Source of the DNA: Streptomyces longhuiensis
GTDB lineage: Bacteria; Actinomycetota; Actinomycetes; Streptomycetales; Streptomycetaceae
Direction of reading: 5' to 3'
Length of the DNA: 64,000 nucleotides
NCBI RefSeq assembly: GCF_020616555.1
Contig: NZ_CP085173.1
Coordinates: forward strand, 3,979,501-4,043,500
A program made the translations under genes and the position numbers. Below the pieces are notes generated by a model. It saw only the letters and a program-made list of their open reading frames with translations, searched no databases and was not told where the DNA came from. Of this stretch, positions 26,382 to 35,635 are shown in pieces (the stretch's first letter is position 1; every line of letters begins with the position of its first letter).

Positions 26382-27155
26382 TTACGCGGCAGTAGCAAGC
26401 GCCGCGGCGGAGGGCATGTCGCGGTAGAGGACGGCCCGCTCGACGGCGCTCCACGTCGTGCTCGTCACCACGTACAGGGCGGCGGCGAGCGGCACGAAGG
26501 CCACCGTGAACAGCGTCATGAACGACATCAGCGGCATGATCTTCGTCATCGAGGCCATCGCGCCCGCGCCCGGCGCCTGCGGCCCGTCCGCGGCGGCCGG
26601 CAGCATCGGCTGGGCGGCCATCTGACGCTTCGTGCGCGCGTAGTTGAAGCTCGCCACCGCCGCGACGATCGCGAACAGGACCAGATAGACGACGCCCTGC
26701 ACGCCGAAGAGACCGCCGTCCGCGAGCGCGTCCTTGAAGCGCCCGCCCAGCGGCGCGGCGCCGAGGGTGTGGCCGAGCAGGGCGTTGGGTTCACCGCCGA
26801 TGCTGCCGTTCGAGAACAGGTGGTACAGCAGGAAGAAGGCGGGGAGCTGGAAGAGGCTCGGCAGGCAGCCGGACAGCGGCGAGACCTTCTCCTCCTTGTG
26901 CAGCTCCATGATCGCCTTCTGGAGCTTCTCCGGGCTCTTCCTGTGCTTCTTGCGCAGCTCGGCGATGCGCGGCTGGAGCTTGGCGCGCTGGCGCTGCCCG
27001 CGGGCCGAGGCCCGGGACAGAGGGTGGACGAGAAGGCGTACGAACGCGGTGAACAGGACGATCGCCGCCGCGGTCGCCGAGGCGTGGAAGAGCGGGTCGA
27101 GCAGGTCGGCGATGTGCTCGACCAGGCTGGCGAAGACAGACATGAACGTCGACAT
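26382..27155 (-). CDS. YidC/Oxa1-family membrane insertase paralogue
   Basis: 257 residues. Five predicted helices; the cytoplasmic loop after the first helix has the family's charged PRIAELRKKHRKSPEKLQ segment followed by CLPSLFQLPAFFLLYHLF. The conserved positively charged Arg in the groove region is present near residue 41 (VRLLVHPLS). It lacks the long extracellular domain, as usual in Gram-positives. It is separate from any oriC-type cluster (no rpmH or rnpA nearby), so it is probably a second YidC. GGAGGG precedes the start. Confidence 0.85.
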   Translation of the reverse strand: MSTFMSVFASLVEHIADLLDPLFHASATAAAIVLFTAFVRLLVHPLSRASARGQRQRAKLQPRIAELRKKHRKSPEKLQKAIMELHKEEKVSPLSGCLPSLFQLPAFFLLYHLFSNGSIGGEPNALLGHTLGAAPLGGRFKDALADGGLFGVQGVVYLVLFAIVAAVASFNYARTKRQMAAQPMLPAAADGPQAPGAGAMASMTKIMPLMSFMTLFTVAFVPLAAALYVVTSTTWSAVERAVLYRDMPSAAALATAA

Positions 27156-27261
27156 GGGTGAGCCCTCCGGGGGTCCCGTCGTGCCGGAATCGGAAGACCG
27201 CCGGGAAGGGCGGCCGATCGGCGTGACGGCCCGTAGGGGGACTGCGGGTGGAGCGGGTCCC

Positions 27262-27573
27262 CTACGCGGCCGTCAGGAGGAGACGGCCGGGTGCTCGGGG
27301 GCGACTGCGCCCTCGGGCGTCGGGATCGCGCTGCGGCAGGAACGCGGTGCGTTGCTCACGGTCGCGCATCGCTGTACGGACCCGGGTGCGGGGCACGGCG
27401 GGGGCGCTGCGCGCGGCGAGCAGGGAGCAGACGGCGAGCGCGGAGCCCGCGGCGGCGGTCGCGGCGAACGCGACGGCGGCGGTGAGGCTGCCGGTGTCGA
27501 CGAGAACGGTCTCGACGAGAAGGAACAGGAGCAGGGCGGCGGGCCGCAGGGCCGTGGCCCAGGTGCGCGTCAT
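27262..27573 (-). CDS. Small membrane protein (DUF6412-like) upstream of yidC paralogue
   Basis: 103 residues with two hydrophobic helices (about residues 10-30 and 33-55), then a basic tail with AFLPQRDPDARGRSRPRAPG. This pattern matches a small Streptomyces family usually found beside a YidC paralogue. Function unknown. Codirectional with and 106 bp from the insertase gene. Confidence 0.68.
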   Translation of the reverse strand: MTRTWATALRPAALLLFLLVETVLVDTGSLTAAVAFAATAAAGSALAVCSLLAARSAPAVPRTRVRTAMRDREQRTAFLPQRDPDARGRSRPRAPGRLLLTAA

Positions 27574-27685
27574 GTCCGGCGTCCCTCCTTCCCGCTGCTT
27601 CGTCCGTGCCCACGTGTTGTGGCGTTCTGCCCGTTATACAGGATGAGCCCCGACCGGATGAAGGGGCGGCTTCTCGGCCACCCGC

Positions 27686-28813
27686 TCACCGGGGCCGCAT
27701 CGACCGCAGCTTCCCCCACACCGCGAGCCGGTACCTGGACGTGTACTCGGGTGTGCAGGTGGTGAGCGTGATGTAGTACCCCGGCTCGCTGTACCCGGCA
27801 CCCCGCACGACCTCGCTGCGTGGCACACCCGCGATGACGCCGCCGTCGCGCGCGGAGGTCTGCGCGAGGGTCTTGTCGACGACGTACGTGTACACGGCGC
27901 CGCGGGTACGGACCTGGACCTCGTCGCCCTTGCGCAGCCGGTTGATGTACCGGAAGGGCTCCCCGTGGGTGTTGCGGTGCCCGGCGAGCGCGAAGTTCCC
28001 CGGGCGGCCGGGCTGGGCGGTGGCGGGGTAGTGGCCGACGTAACCCTTGTTGAGGACGTTCTGCTTCCCGACGCCCTCGGCGACGGGGACGGTGAGGCCG
28101 AGGCGCGGGATGGTGAGGACGGCGTAGGCCTGGTCCCAGCGGGGCGTTTCGCGGGAGACGGAGGTGGAGTCGGCGGATGTCCGGCCCCCGGACCCGCTCC
28201 CGGCCCCAGCGCCGCCCGACGAGCCGGCCTGGGTGTCGTCACCGGCCGGATCGGAGGCGCCGTCCCCGCCCCCGTCACCCCGCCCGTCCGAGGGGGTGGC
28301 CGCCCACTCGTGCTCCAGCGCCCGCACCTTGCGCTCGGCACCGGCTCTGGCCTCGCGATTCGTCCACCACAGCTGATGGACGACGAGGAGGAGAAGGACG
28401 ACCCCGAGAGTGACGGTGACCTCGGCACCGGTCCACAGGGCGCGGCGCAGGGCCGAGGGGCGGGGCCCCTGCGAAGGGCCCGGGGCCGCGGGGCGGCGCC
28501 TCTGCGGGCGGCCCTGGGTGGTCGAGGGGCGGCGACCGAACGCGCGGCGTCCTGCGCGCGGCGCTGAGGGCCAATGCCCGGGCACACGGCGTCCAGCGTG
28601 CGGCCCCTGCCGCACGACGACCGGCTGACGCTCCGGATCCCGATCCCGATCCCGATCCAGGTCCCGGTCGCGACCCAGGTCCCGGTCCCGGTCGCGATCC
28701 CGATCCAGGTCCCGGTCGCGACCCAGGTCCCGGTCCCGGTCGCGATCCCGTCGCCACTCCCGCTGCTTCCGCTCGCGCACGGCCGCAAGATAGGCCCTGC
28801 CTCCGTAACTCAC
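27686..28813 (-). CDS. Class E sortase with Arg-Asp repeat N-terminus
   Basis: 375 residues from GTG 28813. Residues 20-60 are an Arg/Asp tract made of two exact 16-residue repeats beginning RDRDRDLG. A basic region, a membrane helix near residues 130-150, a low-complexity linker and the sortase barrel follow, with catalytic His in ALAGHRNTHGEPF, Cys in TLTTCTPEYTSRYRL and the downstream Arg. The catalytic core is ordinary for class E, which anchors LAxTG proteins; a candidate substrate is encoded at 21306. The RD tract is unusual. Confidence 0.88.
   Translation of the reverse strand: MSYGGRAYLAAVRERKQREWRRDRDRDRDLGRDRDLDRDRDRDRDLGRDRDLDRDRDRDPERQPVVVRQGPHAGRRVPGHWPSAPRAGRRAFGRRPSTTQGRPQRRRPAAPGPSQGPRPSALRRALWTGAEVTVTLGVVLLLLVVHQLWWTNREARAGAERKVRALEHEWAATPSDGRGDGGGDGASDPAGDDTQAGSSGGAGAGSGSGGRTSADSTSVSRETPRWDQAYAVLTIPRLGLTVPVAEGVGKQNVLNKGYVGHYPATAQPGRPGNFALAGHRNTHGEPFRYINRLRKGDEVQVRTRGAVYTYVVDKTLAQTSARDGGVIAGVPRSEVVRGAGYSEPGYYITLTTCTPEYTSRYRLAVWGKLRSMRPR
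28643..28757. repeat. 48-bp tandem repeat inside the sortase gene
   Basis: Two copies of a 48-bp unit built from CCCGATCCAGGTCCCGGTCG-like hexamer-based words, plus partial copies. It encodes the Arg-Asp tract and is a candidate site for length variation. Confidence 0.8.
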
Positions 28814-28903
28814 CAGGGAACCGACCGGCCGGACCTCACCGGTGAACTCCCCGCCCGGCTGCCTGCGGGCCGTCCGGCCGGCCCGCCCTTAAGCTCACGC
28901 CTC

Positions 28904-29353
28904 ATGGGTCCCCTCTGGCTGCTCGCGCTGATCCCCTTCGTCTCAGGCCTCGTCCTGGCCACCTCACAAGTGCTGCAACTCGTCACCGAGACGCTCCGGC
29001 GCAGCACCGGCACGGTGGTCGACGCGACGGTGACGGGCCATGTCGCGTCGAACGAGGCGTCGTACGCGGTGCTGCACCCGGTGGTCAGCTGGACGGCGGC
29101 CGACGGCACGGCGCACGAACAGGCGCTGCCCGACGAGGTGGGCCCCCACGCGCTCCCGGAAGGCCGCCGCGTACGCGTGCGCTTCGACCCGGCACACCCC
29201 GGTCTCGCGGCCTTGGACACCGACGGCCGCTACCGCTCGTGCGTGGTCTGGCTGTGGGCGGGGACGGTCCTGTGGGCGGGCACGCTGGCCGTGGTGGTCG
29301 TGCGCATGGCGTACGTATTGAACGAAAGCAACGGCTACGCGAGGCTGTGGTGA
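28904..29353 (+). CDS. DUF3592 membrane protein
   Basis: 149 residues. Hydrophobic segments near residues 2-22 and 120-140 flank a soluble DUF3592-like domain (HPVVSWTAADGTAHE, VRVRFDPAHPGLAALD). It is related in layout to the pair at 2006-2884. The ATG at 28904 follows the divergent sortase gene by 90 bp. Function unknown. Confidence 0.7.
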   Translation: MGPLWLLALIPFVSGLVLATSQVLQLVTETLRRSTGTVVDATVTGHVASNEASYAVLHPVVSWTAADGTAHEQALPDEVGPHALPEGRRVRVRFDPAHPGLAALDTDGRYRSCVVWLWAGTVLWAGTLAVVVVRMAYVLNESNGYARLW

Positions 29354-29393
29354 CCTGGCGCCGGTGACGGTGGTCGGCAGTACGGTGTCACCC

Positions 29394-30437
29394 ATGCGCC
29401 CCGACACGCCTGCTACGCCCGCCGAGCCTGTAGACCCTGTCAACCACATCGCCGAAGCCGAGCGCCTGGAGCGCATCGCCGGCCTGTACCCGGAGGACGC
29501 GGAGCAGTTGCTCCTCCAGGCCGCGGCGCACTACGAACTGGCGGACGCCCGCCAACGCGCGGCCTCGCTGTACGACGGCCTCATCGCCGGACCGCCGTCC
29601 GAGCTGGACCAGCCGCATCTGGTGAAGGCCCTGATGGCCGCGAACCTGTGGGAGTACGGCCACGAGGCCGAGGCCCGCGCAATCATCACGGGCATCCGGA
29701 CCGCGGCCCCCAGGGACCCGGCCGCGTACGTGATCGTGGCGGAGGCCCTGGAGTCGCACGACGAACTGGAAGCGGCGCAGGAGTCCTTCACGGAGGCCCT
29801 GACGCTGCTCCTGCCGGAGGCGGAGCGCACGAACCCGCCGTACGAGACGCATCCGCTGCTCCTGGGCCGCCACCGCGTACGCCGCCTGATCGGCTCGGCG
29901 CACGACGAGTGGGACGCGCTGGCCGACCGCGTCAACAAGGCCGAGGTGACCCTGGACGAACTCCACGACCCGAACCGGACGTGGGCGCTCGGCTCGGACA
30001 ACCCGGCGGAGCTGAGGGCCGAAATCCTGCGCCTGCGCGCGGAGTTGGGCTCGTACCGGCAGGCCCTGTCCCGCCCGTTCCCGGTGGCGGTACTGAACTG
30101 GCCGTCGACGGAGCTGACGGAACTCCTGGCCGCGTACCCCTCCCTCTCCGCCGAATACCCGTCCCACGAAGAGCACTTGGCGACCATAGAGTCCTCCCTT
30201 CGCGAACTCGCGGCCTCGGGCACACCGAACCTCGGCATCGTCGCGGGCACGGTCCCGTCGTACGAGGCGTTCGCGGCGTCGGAGTCCTCGTCCCCCACAG
30301 ACGCGTCGCTGCTGCCGCAGTACGCCACGACGCTGGCGGCCCGAGGCCGCGCGATTCCGTGGCCGCCGGAGCGGGGGGCGGAGTGCTGGTGCGGGTCGGG
30401 GCGGGTTTATGGGGAGTGTCATGGGGCGCAGGGGTAG
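29394..30437 (+). CDS. SEC-C motif protein with helical-repeat body
   Basis: 347 residues. The body is helical and resembles tetratricopeptide-like repeats (residues 15-150). The C-terminus is a SEC-C zinc motif, CWCGSGRVYGECHG. SEC-C motifs bind zinc and occur in SecA and many regulatory proteins. I preferred the ATG at 29394 (MRPDTPATP) to one 10 codons upstream. It marks the left edge of the accessory island that follows. Confidence 0.8.
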   Translation: MRPDTPATPAEPVDPVNHIAEAERLERIAGLYPEDAEQLLLQAAAHYELADARQRAASLYDGLIAGPPSELDQPHLVKALMAANLWEYGHEAEARAIITGIRTAAPRDPAAYVIVAEALESHDELEAAQESFTEALTLLLPEAERTNPPYETHPLLLGRHRVRRLIGSAHDEWDALADRVNKAEVTLDELHDPNRTWALGSDNPAELRAEILRLRAELGSYRQALSRPFPVAVLNWPSTELTELLAAYPSLSAEYPSHEEHLATIESSLRELAASGTPNLGIVAGTVPSYEAFAASESSSPTDASLLPQYATTLAARGRAIPWPPERGAECWCGSGRVYGECHGAQG

Positions 30438-30574
30438 CAGCTCCTGGGCCTCGGCGGAGTGATCCCACGGGGCGCGTCAGGAACGGCAGCTCACTCAAAA
30501 CTCCTCACCCAGCCAGAACATCGTTGGCCCCTGATAGAACATCTGCATAAGCCAGATGACTTTCGGGGGCAAGC

Positions 30575-33500
30575 GTGTCTGACATCAGCAACTCAACGTC
30601 GGTTCCGTCAGCCGGGCTGTACGAGCAACTCATCACCATGCGTTTTGAGAAGCAGCTCAAGGAACTAGCCAACCTCGGATGGAATCCGGTCAGCGGTGCT
30701 GTCGGAGAGCAATCCGTTCCCCACGTGCTAGCACGACACGTAGCCACGACGGTCAAGCGCGTCCTCGAAGGCATAGCAGCCGAAGAGCGAGTGCACGCAG
30801 CCAACCACATCCTGGAGTCCATAAGCACCCTGGACGGAGCTCGGGAGTGGGTTGAGCTGGTGGCCGAAGGCCCTCGCCAACTCCTGGCTCTGGCACGGCA
30901 AGAAGCGCCTGGTGTCTTCTCCATCCGGCCCGCCACTCCCCTCTCCGACGCTGGACTCATCACCAACTCACCAGATGACCCCAGCCTCGGCTTTGAGCTG
31001 CGCGCCGAGCTCGCCACCGCAGACCGCGTGGACCTCCTCTGCGCCTTCGTCAAATGGCACGGCTTGCACGTCATCGAAAAGTCCTTGGCAGCAGCGCGCG
31101 ACCGGGGCGTACCCATACGCGTCCTCACGACTACCTACATCGGCGCTACCGACCGTCGAGCCCTGGATCGGTTGGTAACCGAATTCAATGCCGAAGTCAA
31201 GGTCAACTACGAGACACGGTCGACGCGGCTCCACGCCAAAGCCTGGCTGTTCCATCGCAATAGTGGCTACGACACCGGGTATGTAGGCAGTTCCAACCTC
31301 TCCAAAGCAGCTCTCCTCGACGGCTTGGAGTGGAACGTACGACTGTCCTCTGTTGCTACACCGGATGTGATGCGCAAGTTCGGGGCGACATTTGACGCGT
31401 ACTGGAGCGACCCGTCCTTTGAGTCGTACGATCCAGAAGCTGACGGCACACGCCTAGCGGAAGCGCTCCTCATCGCGAGCGGCTCCTCGTCGAAAACGGA
31501 CACCCCTCGCAGGATCACGCTCTCCGGCCTCGAAGTCCGCCCGTACGCGCATCAGCGCGACATGCTCGAGCGCCTCGAGGTCGAGCGAGAGGTACATGAT
31601 CGGCACAGCAACCTTCTTGTGGCCGCTACTGGCACCGGCAAGACGGTGATGGCCGCGCTCGACTACAAGCAGCTCCGCAAAAAGGCTGGTCGCGACCTAC
31701 GGTTGCTGTTCGTCGCCCATCGCAAGGAAATCCTCCAGCAGTCGATGCGTACGTACCAAGACGTGCTGGTGGACGCCAACTTCGGGGAGGCGATGCACAG
31801 TGGAGAGTCACCCGAGCAGCGAACTCACGTGTTTGCCAGCGTTCAGTCGCTCACTGCGCGCGCCCTGGAAAACTTGCCGTCTGATCACTTTGACGTGATC
31901 GTCATCGATGAGTTCCATCATGGAACCGCGCCGACCTATCGAAAGATCATCGAGCACTTCAAGCCTCTGGAACTACTCGGCCTGACCGCAACGCCGGAGC
32001 GAGCAGACGGCCGCAACATCCAAGATGAATTCTTCGATGGCCGGATCGCTGCCGAAATGCGACTTTGGGAAGCTCTGGAGAACGACCTCCTCAGCCCCTT
32101 CCACTACTTCGGCATCAGCGACAATACCGACTTGAGCTCAGTAACTTGGAAGCGGGGCGGCTATGACGAAACCGCCCTCAGTAACGTAGTGACGGGCAAC
32201 AAGACACGAGCTCGGCTCATCGTAAAGAAAGTCCAAGAGAAGATTTCAGATCCGGGATCTATGCGAGCCCTTGGGTTCTGCGTCTCGGTACGGCACGCAG
32301 AGTTCATGGCCGACTTCTTCCAATCTGCTGGACTCAACGCCATCGCACTGTCCGGCGAGACAGATGCAGAGACGCGCAAGCGGGCACTTGACGACCTCAA
32401 GACTGGGGATCTCCAAGTTATCTTCTCGGTCGACCTCTTTAACGAGGGGTTGGATATTCCCGATGTGGATACGTTGCTCTTGCTGCGTCCCACAGCCAGC
32501 GCAACGGTTTTCCTTCAGCAACTCGGACGCGGTCTGCGGCGCACCGAGGACAAGGCCGTTTTGATGGTGCTCGACTTCATCGGTCAGCACCGCAAGGAGT
32601 TCCGCTTCGAGAACCAGTTCCGGGCACTGACAAACCTAACCCGGAAGCGACTCCTCGACCACATAGAAGCGGACTTCCCCCAGCTTCCATCGGGTTGCCA
32701 AATTCTCCTCGAGGAGAAGGCCAAGCACACCATCCTCGACAACATCAAGGCACAAATCGGCGTGAACGTGACTGCTCTCTCCCGAGAGGTAGCGGATTAC
32801 GGCGAGACTCGATTGAGCCGCTATCTCGAGGAAAGCGGACGAGAGTTGAAGGAGCTCTACCGCGGTAGCGGCAACTCGTGGACGGGCCTTCTCCGTAGAG
32901 CTCGGCTCCTCAAGGACGAGCCGCCAACAGGTGAGGCGGCGCTCCTCAAGCGCGTGCCGTCCTTCCTGCACGTGGACGATCCGCTGCGCGTGGCGGCATA
33001 CACACGGATGCTCCAGGACAACGCACCTGCCTATGTGGACCTCGACGGGCAGGGGCAGGCCTACGCCCGCATGCTCTTCTTCCAGTTGTGGCCGCTAGGC
33101 GGCACTACGCGAAAAGGCTTCGCGGACTATGACGCCGGGTTCGCTGCCCTGCGGGAGCAGCACGCCGTGCGCAGCGAGTTGCGCCAAGTGCTCGCGTACA
33201 ACCTCGCCCGCACCGAACACGTCCCGGTTCCCCTGCTTGGCGACCATGCCGGAGTGCCGCTAACCGTCCACGCCTCGTACACCCGCGAGGAGATCCTTCC
33301 GGCGCTCGGCCAGTCGTACATCGGGGGGTTCATGCCGGGCGACTTCCGCGAGGGCGTGAAGTGGTGCGAGTCCTTCAAGACGGACGCCTTGCTGATCACT
33401 CGCGAGAAGGATGAGAAGGACTTCTCCCCACAAACCCGCTACCACGACTATGCGGTGACTACAAAGCTCTTCCACTGGGAGTCTCAGAACCAGACGTCGG

Positions 33501-33733
33501 AAAGCTCTCCCACCGGACAGCGCTACCAGCACCATGTCGCCGAAGGTAGTCATGTTCTTCTCTTCGTGCGCCGATACAAGAGCACCGATATCGGCGGCGC
33601 CCAACCATGGATGCTGCTCGGCCCGGCCGAGTACGAAAAGCACGAGGGCAGCAAGCCGATGGCGATCACATGGAAGCTCAAGCACGAAATTCCGGCGGAA
33701 GTATGGACGTACTCGGCCGTAGCCGCCAGCTAG
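30575..33733 (+). CDS. PLD nuclease-SF2 helicase-DUF3427 protein (candidate defence effector)
   Basis: 1052 residues. A phospholipase D-like domain (about residues 120-290) holds one HKD-type motif, HAKAWLFHR, followed by GSSNLS. The superfamily 2 helicase (about 315-700) has Walker A AATGTGKT, DEFHHG, LTATPERADG and QQLGRGLRR. A DUF3427 region fills the rest to the end. Such fusions are known in bacterial restriction/defence islands. GTG start with GGGGG 6 nt before it. An inverted repeat CATCTG/CAGATG at 30541-30559 lies in the promoter region. Codon use is more AT-tolerant than in neighbours, a sign of transfer. Confidence 0.85.
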   Translation: MSDISNSTSVPSAGLYEQLITMRFEKQLKELANLGWNPVSGAVGEQSVPHVLARHVATTVKRVLEGIAAEERVHAANHILESISTLDGAREWVELVAEGPRQLLALARQEAPGVFSIRPATPLSDAGLITNSPDDPSLGFELRAELATADRVDLLCAFVKWHGLHVIEKSLAAARDRGVPIRVLTTTYIGATDRRALDRLVTEFNAEVKVNYETRSTRLHAKAWLFHRNSGYDTGYVGSSNLSKAALLDGLEWNVRLSSVATPDVMRKFGATFDAYWSDPSFESYDPEADGTRLAEALLIASGSSSKTDTPRRITLSGLEVRPYAHQRDMLERLEVEREVHDRHSNLLVAATGTGKTVMAALDYKQLRKKAGRDLRLLFVAHRKEILQQSMRTYQDVLVDANFGEAMHSGESPEQRTHVFASVQSLTARALENLPSDHFDVIVIDEFHHGTAPTYRKIIEHFKPLELLGLTATPERADGRNIQDEFFDGRIAAEMRLWEALENDLLSPFHYFGISDNTDLSSVTWKRGGYDETALSNVVTGNKTRARLIVKKVQEKISDPGSMRALGFCVSVRHAEFMADFFQSAGLNAIALSGETDAETRKRALDDLKTGDLQVIFSVDLFNEGLDIPDVDTLLLLRPTASATVFLQQLGRGLRRTEDKAVLMVLDFIGQHRKEFRFENQFRALTNLTRKRLLDHIEADFPQLPSGCQILLEEKAKHTILDNIKAQIGVNVTALSREVADYGETRLSRYLEESGRELKELYRGSGNSWTGLLRRARLLKDEPPTGEAALLKRVPSFLHVDDPLRVAAYTRMLQDNAPAYVDLDGQGQAYARMLFFQLWPLGGTTRKGFADYDAGFAALREQHAVRSELRQVLAYNLARTEHVPVPLLGDHAGVPLTVHASYTREEILPALGQSYIGGFMPGDFREGVKWCESFKTDALLITREKDEKDFSPQTRYHDYAVTTKLFHWESQNQTSESSPTGQRYQHHVAEGSHVLLFVRRYKSTDIGGAQPWMLLGPAEYEKHEGSKPMAITWKLKHEIPAEVWTYSAVAAS

Positions 33734-33776
33734 CCAAGGTCAGTGGAGGGCCACGACCACCCCGGTCGTGGCTCTC

Positions 33777-34361
33777 TTACGTGGACGGCTGGCGCGGGTC
33801 GCGCAGCACCTGTCCAGCAAACTCAAGGAAGCTAGTCCGTAGGGACGTCACACCTCGACTCTCCTCTACCCACCGACCCCATCTCAACTCCAGGTCTCCC
33901 GTGGCATCGGCGACTCCATGTTGGGCTTGCGTCAATGCCACTGCAGCTTCAGCCGTCTTGGCACGGAGGAGTTGAGCCAAGCGCACCGCTTCATCAGGGC
34001 CCCAGAGCGCGAGTTGGCTCGTGCAGGACTGCAAAGTAAAGACGTGGTTTGTGAGTTCGTCGCGTTCGGCGTCGGGAAAACTGCCTCCGCGACGTATCAC
34101 AGCAGCTGCTCGCTTCAGCGTGTCCTCTGCCGCCGAGTGAGCATCAAGTAGCTTCGTGCAGGCCTGCTGCCGCTGCTCCCGTACCCATTGAAGATGTTCC
34201 ACTGTGGCTTGACGCTCTACTTGGACGAGCGCCGCTTCAACAGCCTTCGCTCCGCCGATTCTCGCGCCTCGCACACCCGCCATTGCGCCAACTGCCGCGC
34301 CAACGAGCGCGCCTCCGGTGCCCACGATGCCGGCAACTACCCCCGCTAGCCCTTGATCCAT
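33777..34361 (-). CDS. Small membrane-anchored protein of unknown function
   Basis: 194 residues from the ATG at 34361, with GAGG 11 nt upstream. Residues 4-35 form a Gly/Ala-rich hydrophobic segment with GxxxG spacing, followed by a long helical, probably coiled-coil, Gln/Glu/Arg-rich region. No enzymatic motif. It is convergent with the helicase gene (43 bp between stops) and divergent from the SRA-like gene (109 bp), so it sits between the two candidate defence genes on the opposite strand. I do not recognise the family. Confidence 0.65.
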   Translation of the reverse strand: MDQGLAGVVAGIVGTGGALVGAAVGAMAGVRGARIGGAKAVEAALVQVERQATVEHLQWVREQRQQACTKLLDAHSAAEDTLKRAAAVIRRGGSFPDAERDELTNHVFTLQSCTSQLALWGPDEAVRLAQLLRAKTAEAAVALTQAQHGVADATGDLELRWGRWVEESRGVTSLRTSFLEFAGQVLRDPRQPST

Positions 34362-34470
34362 GCACGCATCATCCTCGACAGCAAGCTGGTCAGTCGAGAC
34401 ACACCCCAAGTCGCTTACCTATCAGCCAAGTTGCCCCGTCGCTGTCTGTGGAAGCAACTAGCCTTTGATC

Positions 34471-35520
34471 ATGACGATCTCCCCCTCCTCATTCCAGCCT
34501 GGAGACATCCGGACACGTGCCGACATCCGCAAGGAACTGGGTGGCAGCCCACAAGGTGGCATCACTCCGTCCAAGGAGAAGAAGACCGTGGTCCTCTACT
34601 CGGACATCGGCTCAGGAGAGCAGTATGGGTACCGCGATGGATGGCTCCGCGAAGAGGACCATTTCGGCCCCGTCTACGAATATACCGGCGCAGGAACCCT
34701 GGGCGATCAGGTTTTTTCTGGAGGGAATGCATCGATTTTACGGCACGCCATAGATGGACGCACTCTACATTTGTTCATTGCGCACGGCAAAGTGCGAGGA
34801 AGTGATACTAAAACACACCGATATATTGGCGCCTTTAAACTGGATGCAAGTGAACCATACATCGTCCGCCAGGCACGAGATGAGGACAAAAAGAATCGCG
34901 ATGTAATCGTCTTCCGTCTTCGCCCGATCGGCACCTTCTTTCGATTGGAAGCCGACGAGATTCCGCCCGCGAAGAAGACCACGGTTTCTTTCATTCGCTC
35001 CCGGATGCGTCGGCGACTGGAGGAGCCCAAGGACGTCAGAGACACCCGTCAACGGGATATGTCAGCAGCGATAATTGCCTCACGCAATCGAGAGGACCTG
35101 GTCGCCGACTACGAGGAAACTCTCAGCCAGCGACAACACCACTTCGGGCGACTGGAGATACAGGTCAGAGACATTGAAGAGACTCTCCAAGCCTCCTTGT
35201 ACGACGAAAGCGCACACACGCTTTACGAACCAGCGGGGAGCGCGTCACGCCAGGCTCTCAAGGATGCGTTGGTGCAACTTATAGATATCAGCAGGCATCT
35301 AAACTCGATAGAGAACGGCATGCCACTACGCTGCATGGTATTGGCACCCGAGCTACCCGGCGAAGATATCCGCCAGCTCCTCACCCTGCACAACGTAGGG
35401 ATAGTTTACCGCGACGAAAACGGCGACCTGACAGAGCTCCAAGGCACCGGGCAGAATCCCCTTCCAGGGGGCACATCTAGAGGCATTTCATGTCTCGACT
35501 GTCCGGCTCGCTTGAATTGA
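34471..35520 (+). CDS. SRA-like modified-DNA reader domain protein without HNH domain
   Basis: 349 residues. Residues 10-150 have the pattern of the SRA-like domain in ScoMcrA-type modification-dependent endonucleases: KELGGSPQGGI, GEQYGYRDGW, YEYTGAGTLGDQ, GNASILRH, GRTLHLF and RYIGAF, ending in VIVFRLRPIG. Those enzymes carry an HNH nuclease behind it; here no HNH cysteines or His are seen. The C-terminal 180 residues are helical/coiled-coil, then end in a VLAPELPGEDIRQLL strand-helix segment I do not recognise. GC content is clearly lower than in flanking genes. It may sense modified DNA and act with the helicase-nuclease 0.7 kb upstream. Confidence 0.72.
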   Translation: MTISPSSFQPGDIRTRADIRKELGGSPQGGITPSKEKKTVVLYSDIGSGEQYGYRDGWLREEDHFGPVYEYTGAGTLGDQVFSGGNASILRHAIDGRTLHLFIAHGKVRGSDTKTHRYIGAFKLDASEPYIVRQARDEDKKNRDVIVFRLRPIGTFFRLEADEIPPAKKTTVSFIRSRMRRRLEEPKDVRDTRQRDMSAAIIASRNREDLVADYEETLSQRQHHFGRLEIQVRDIEETLQASLYDESAHTLYEPAGSASRQALKDALVQLIDISRHLNSIENGMPLRCMVLAPELPGEDIRQLLTLHNVGIVYRDENGDLTELQGTGQNPLPGGTSRGISCLDCPARLN

Positions 35521-35635
35521 TCAGATAACAAACAGCAGCTTGCGCAGCCCGCACCACGGACGTAGCTGCACCACAGGTTCCCGATCGGGAGGTGTGACAG
35601 CGTTGCGATGACTGTCATACCTCCGGCGCGAAAGG

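Noticed and set aside
28640..28760. CRISPR array
   Set aside because: The 48-bp units are contiguous with no spacers and lie inside a coding sequence.
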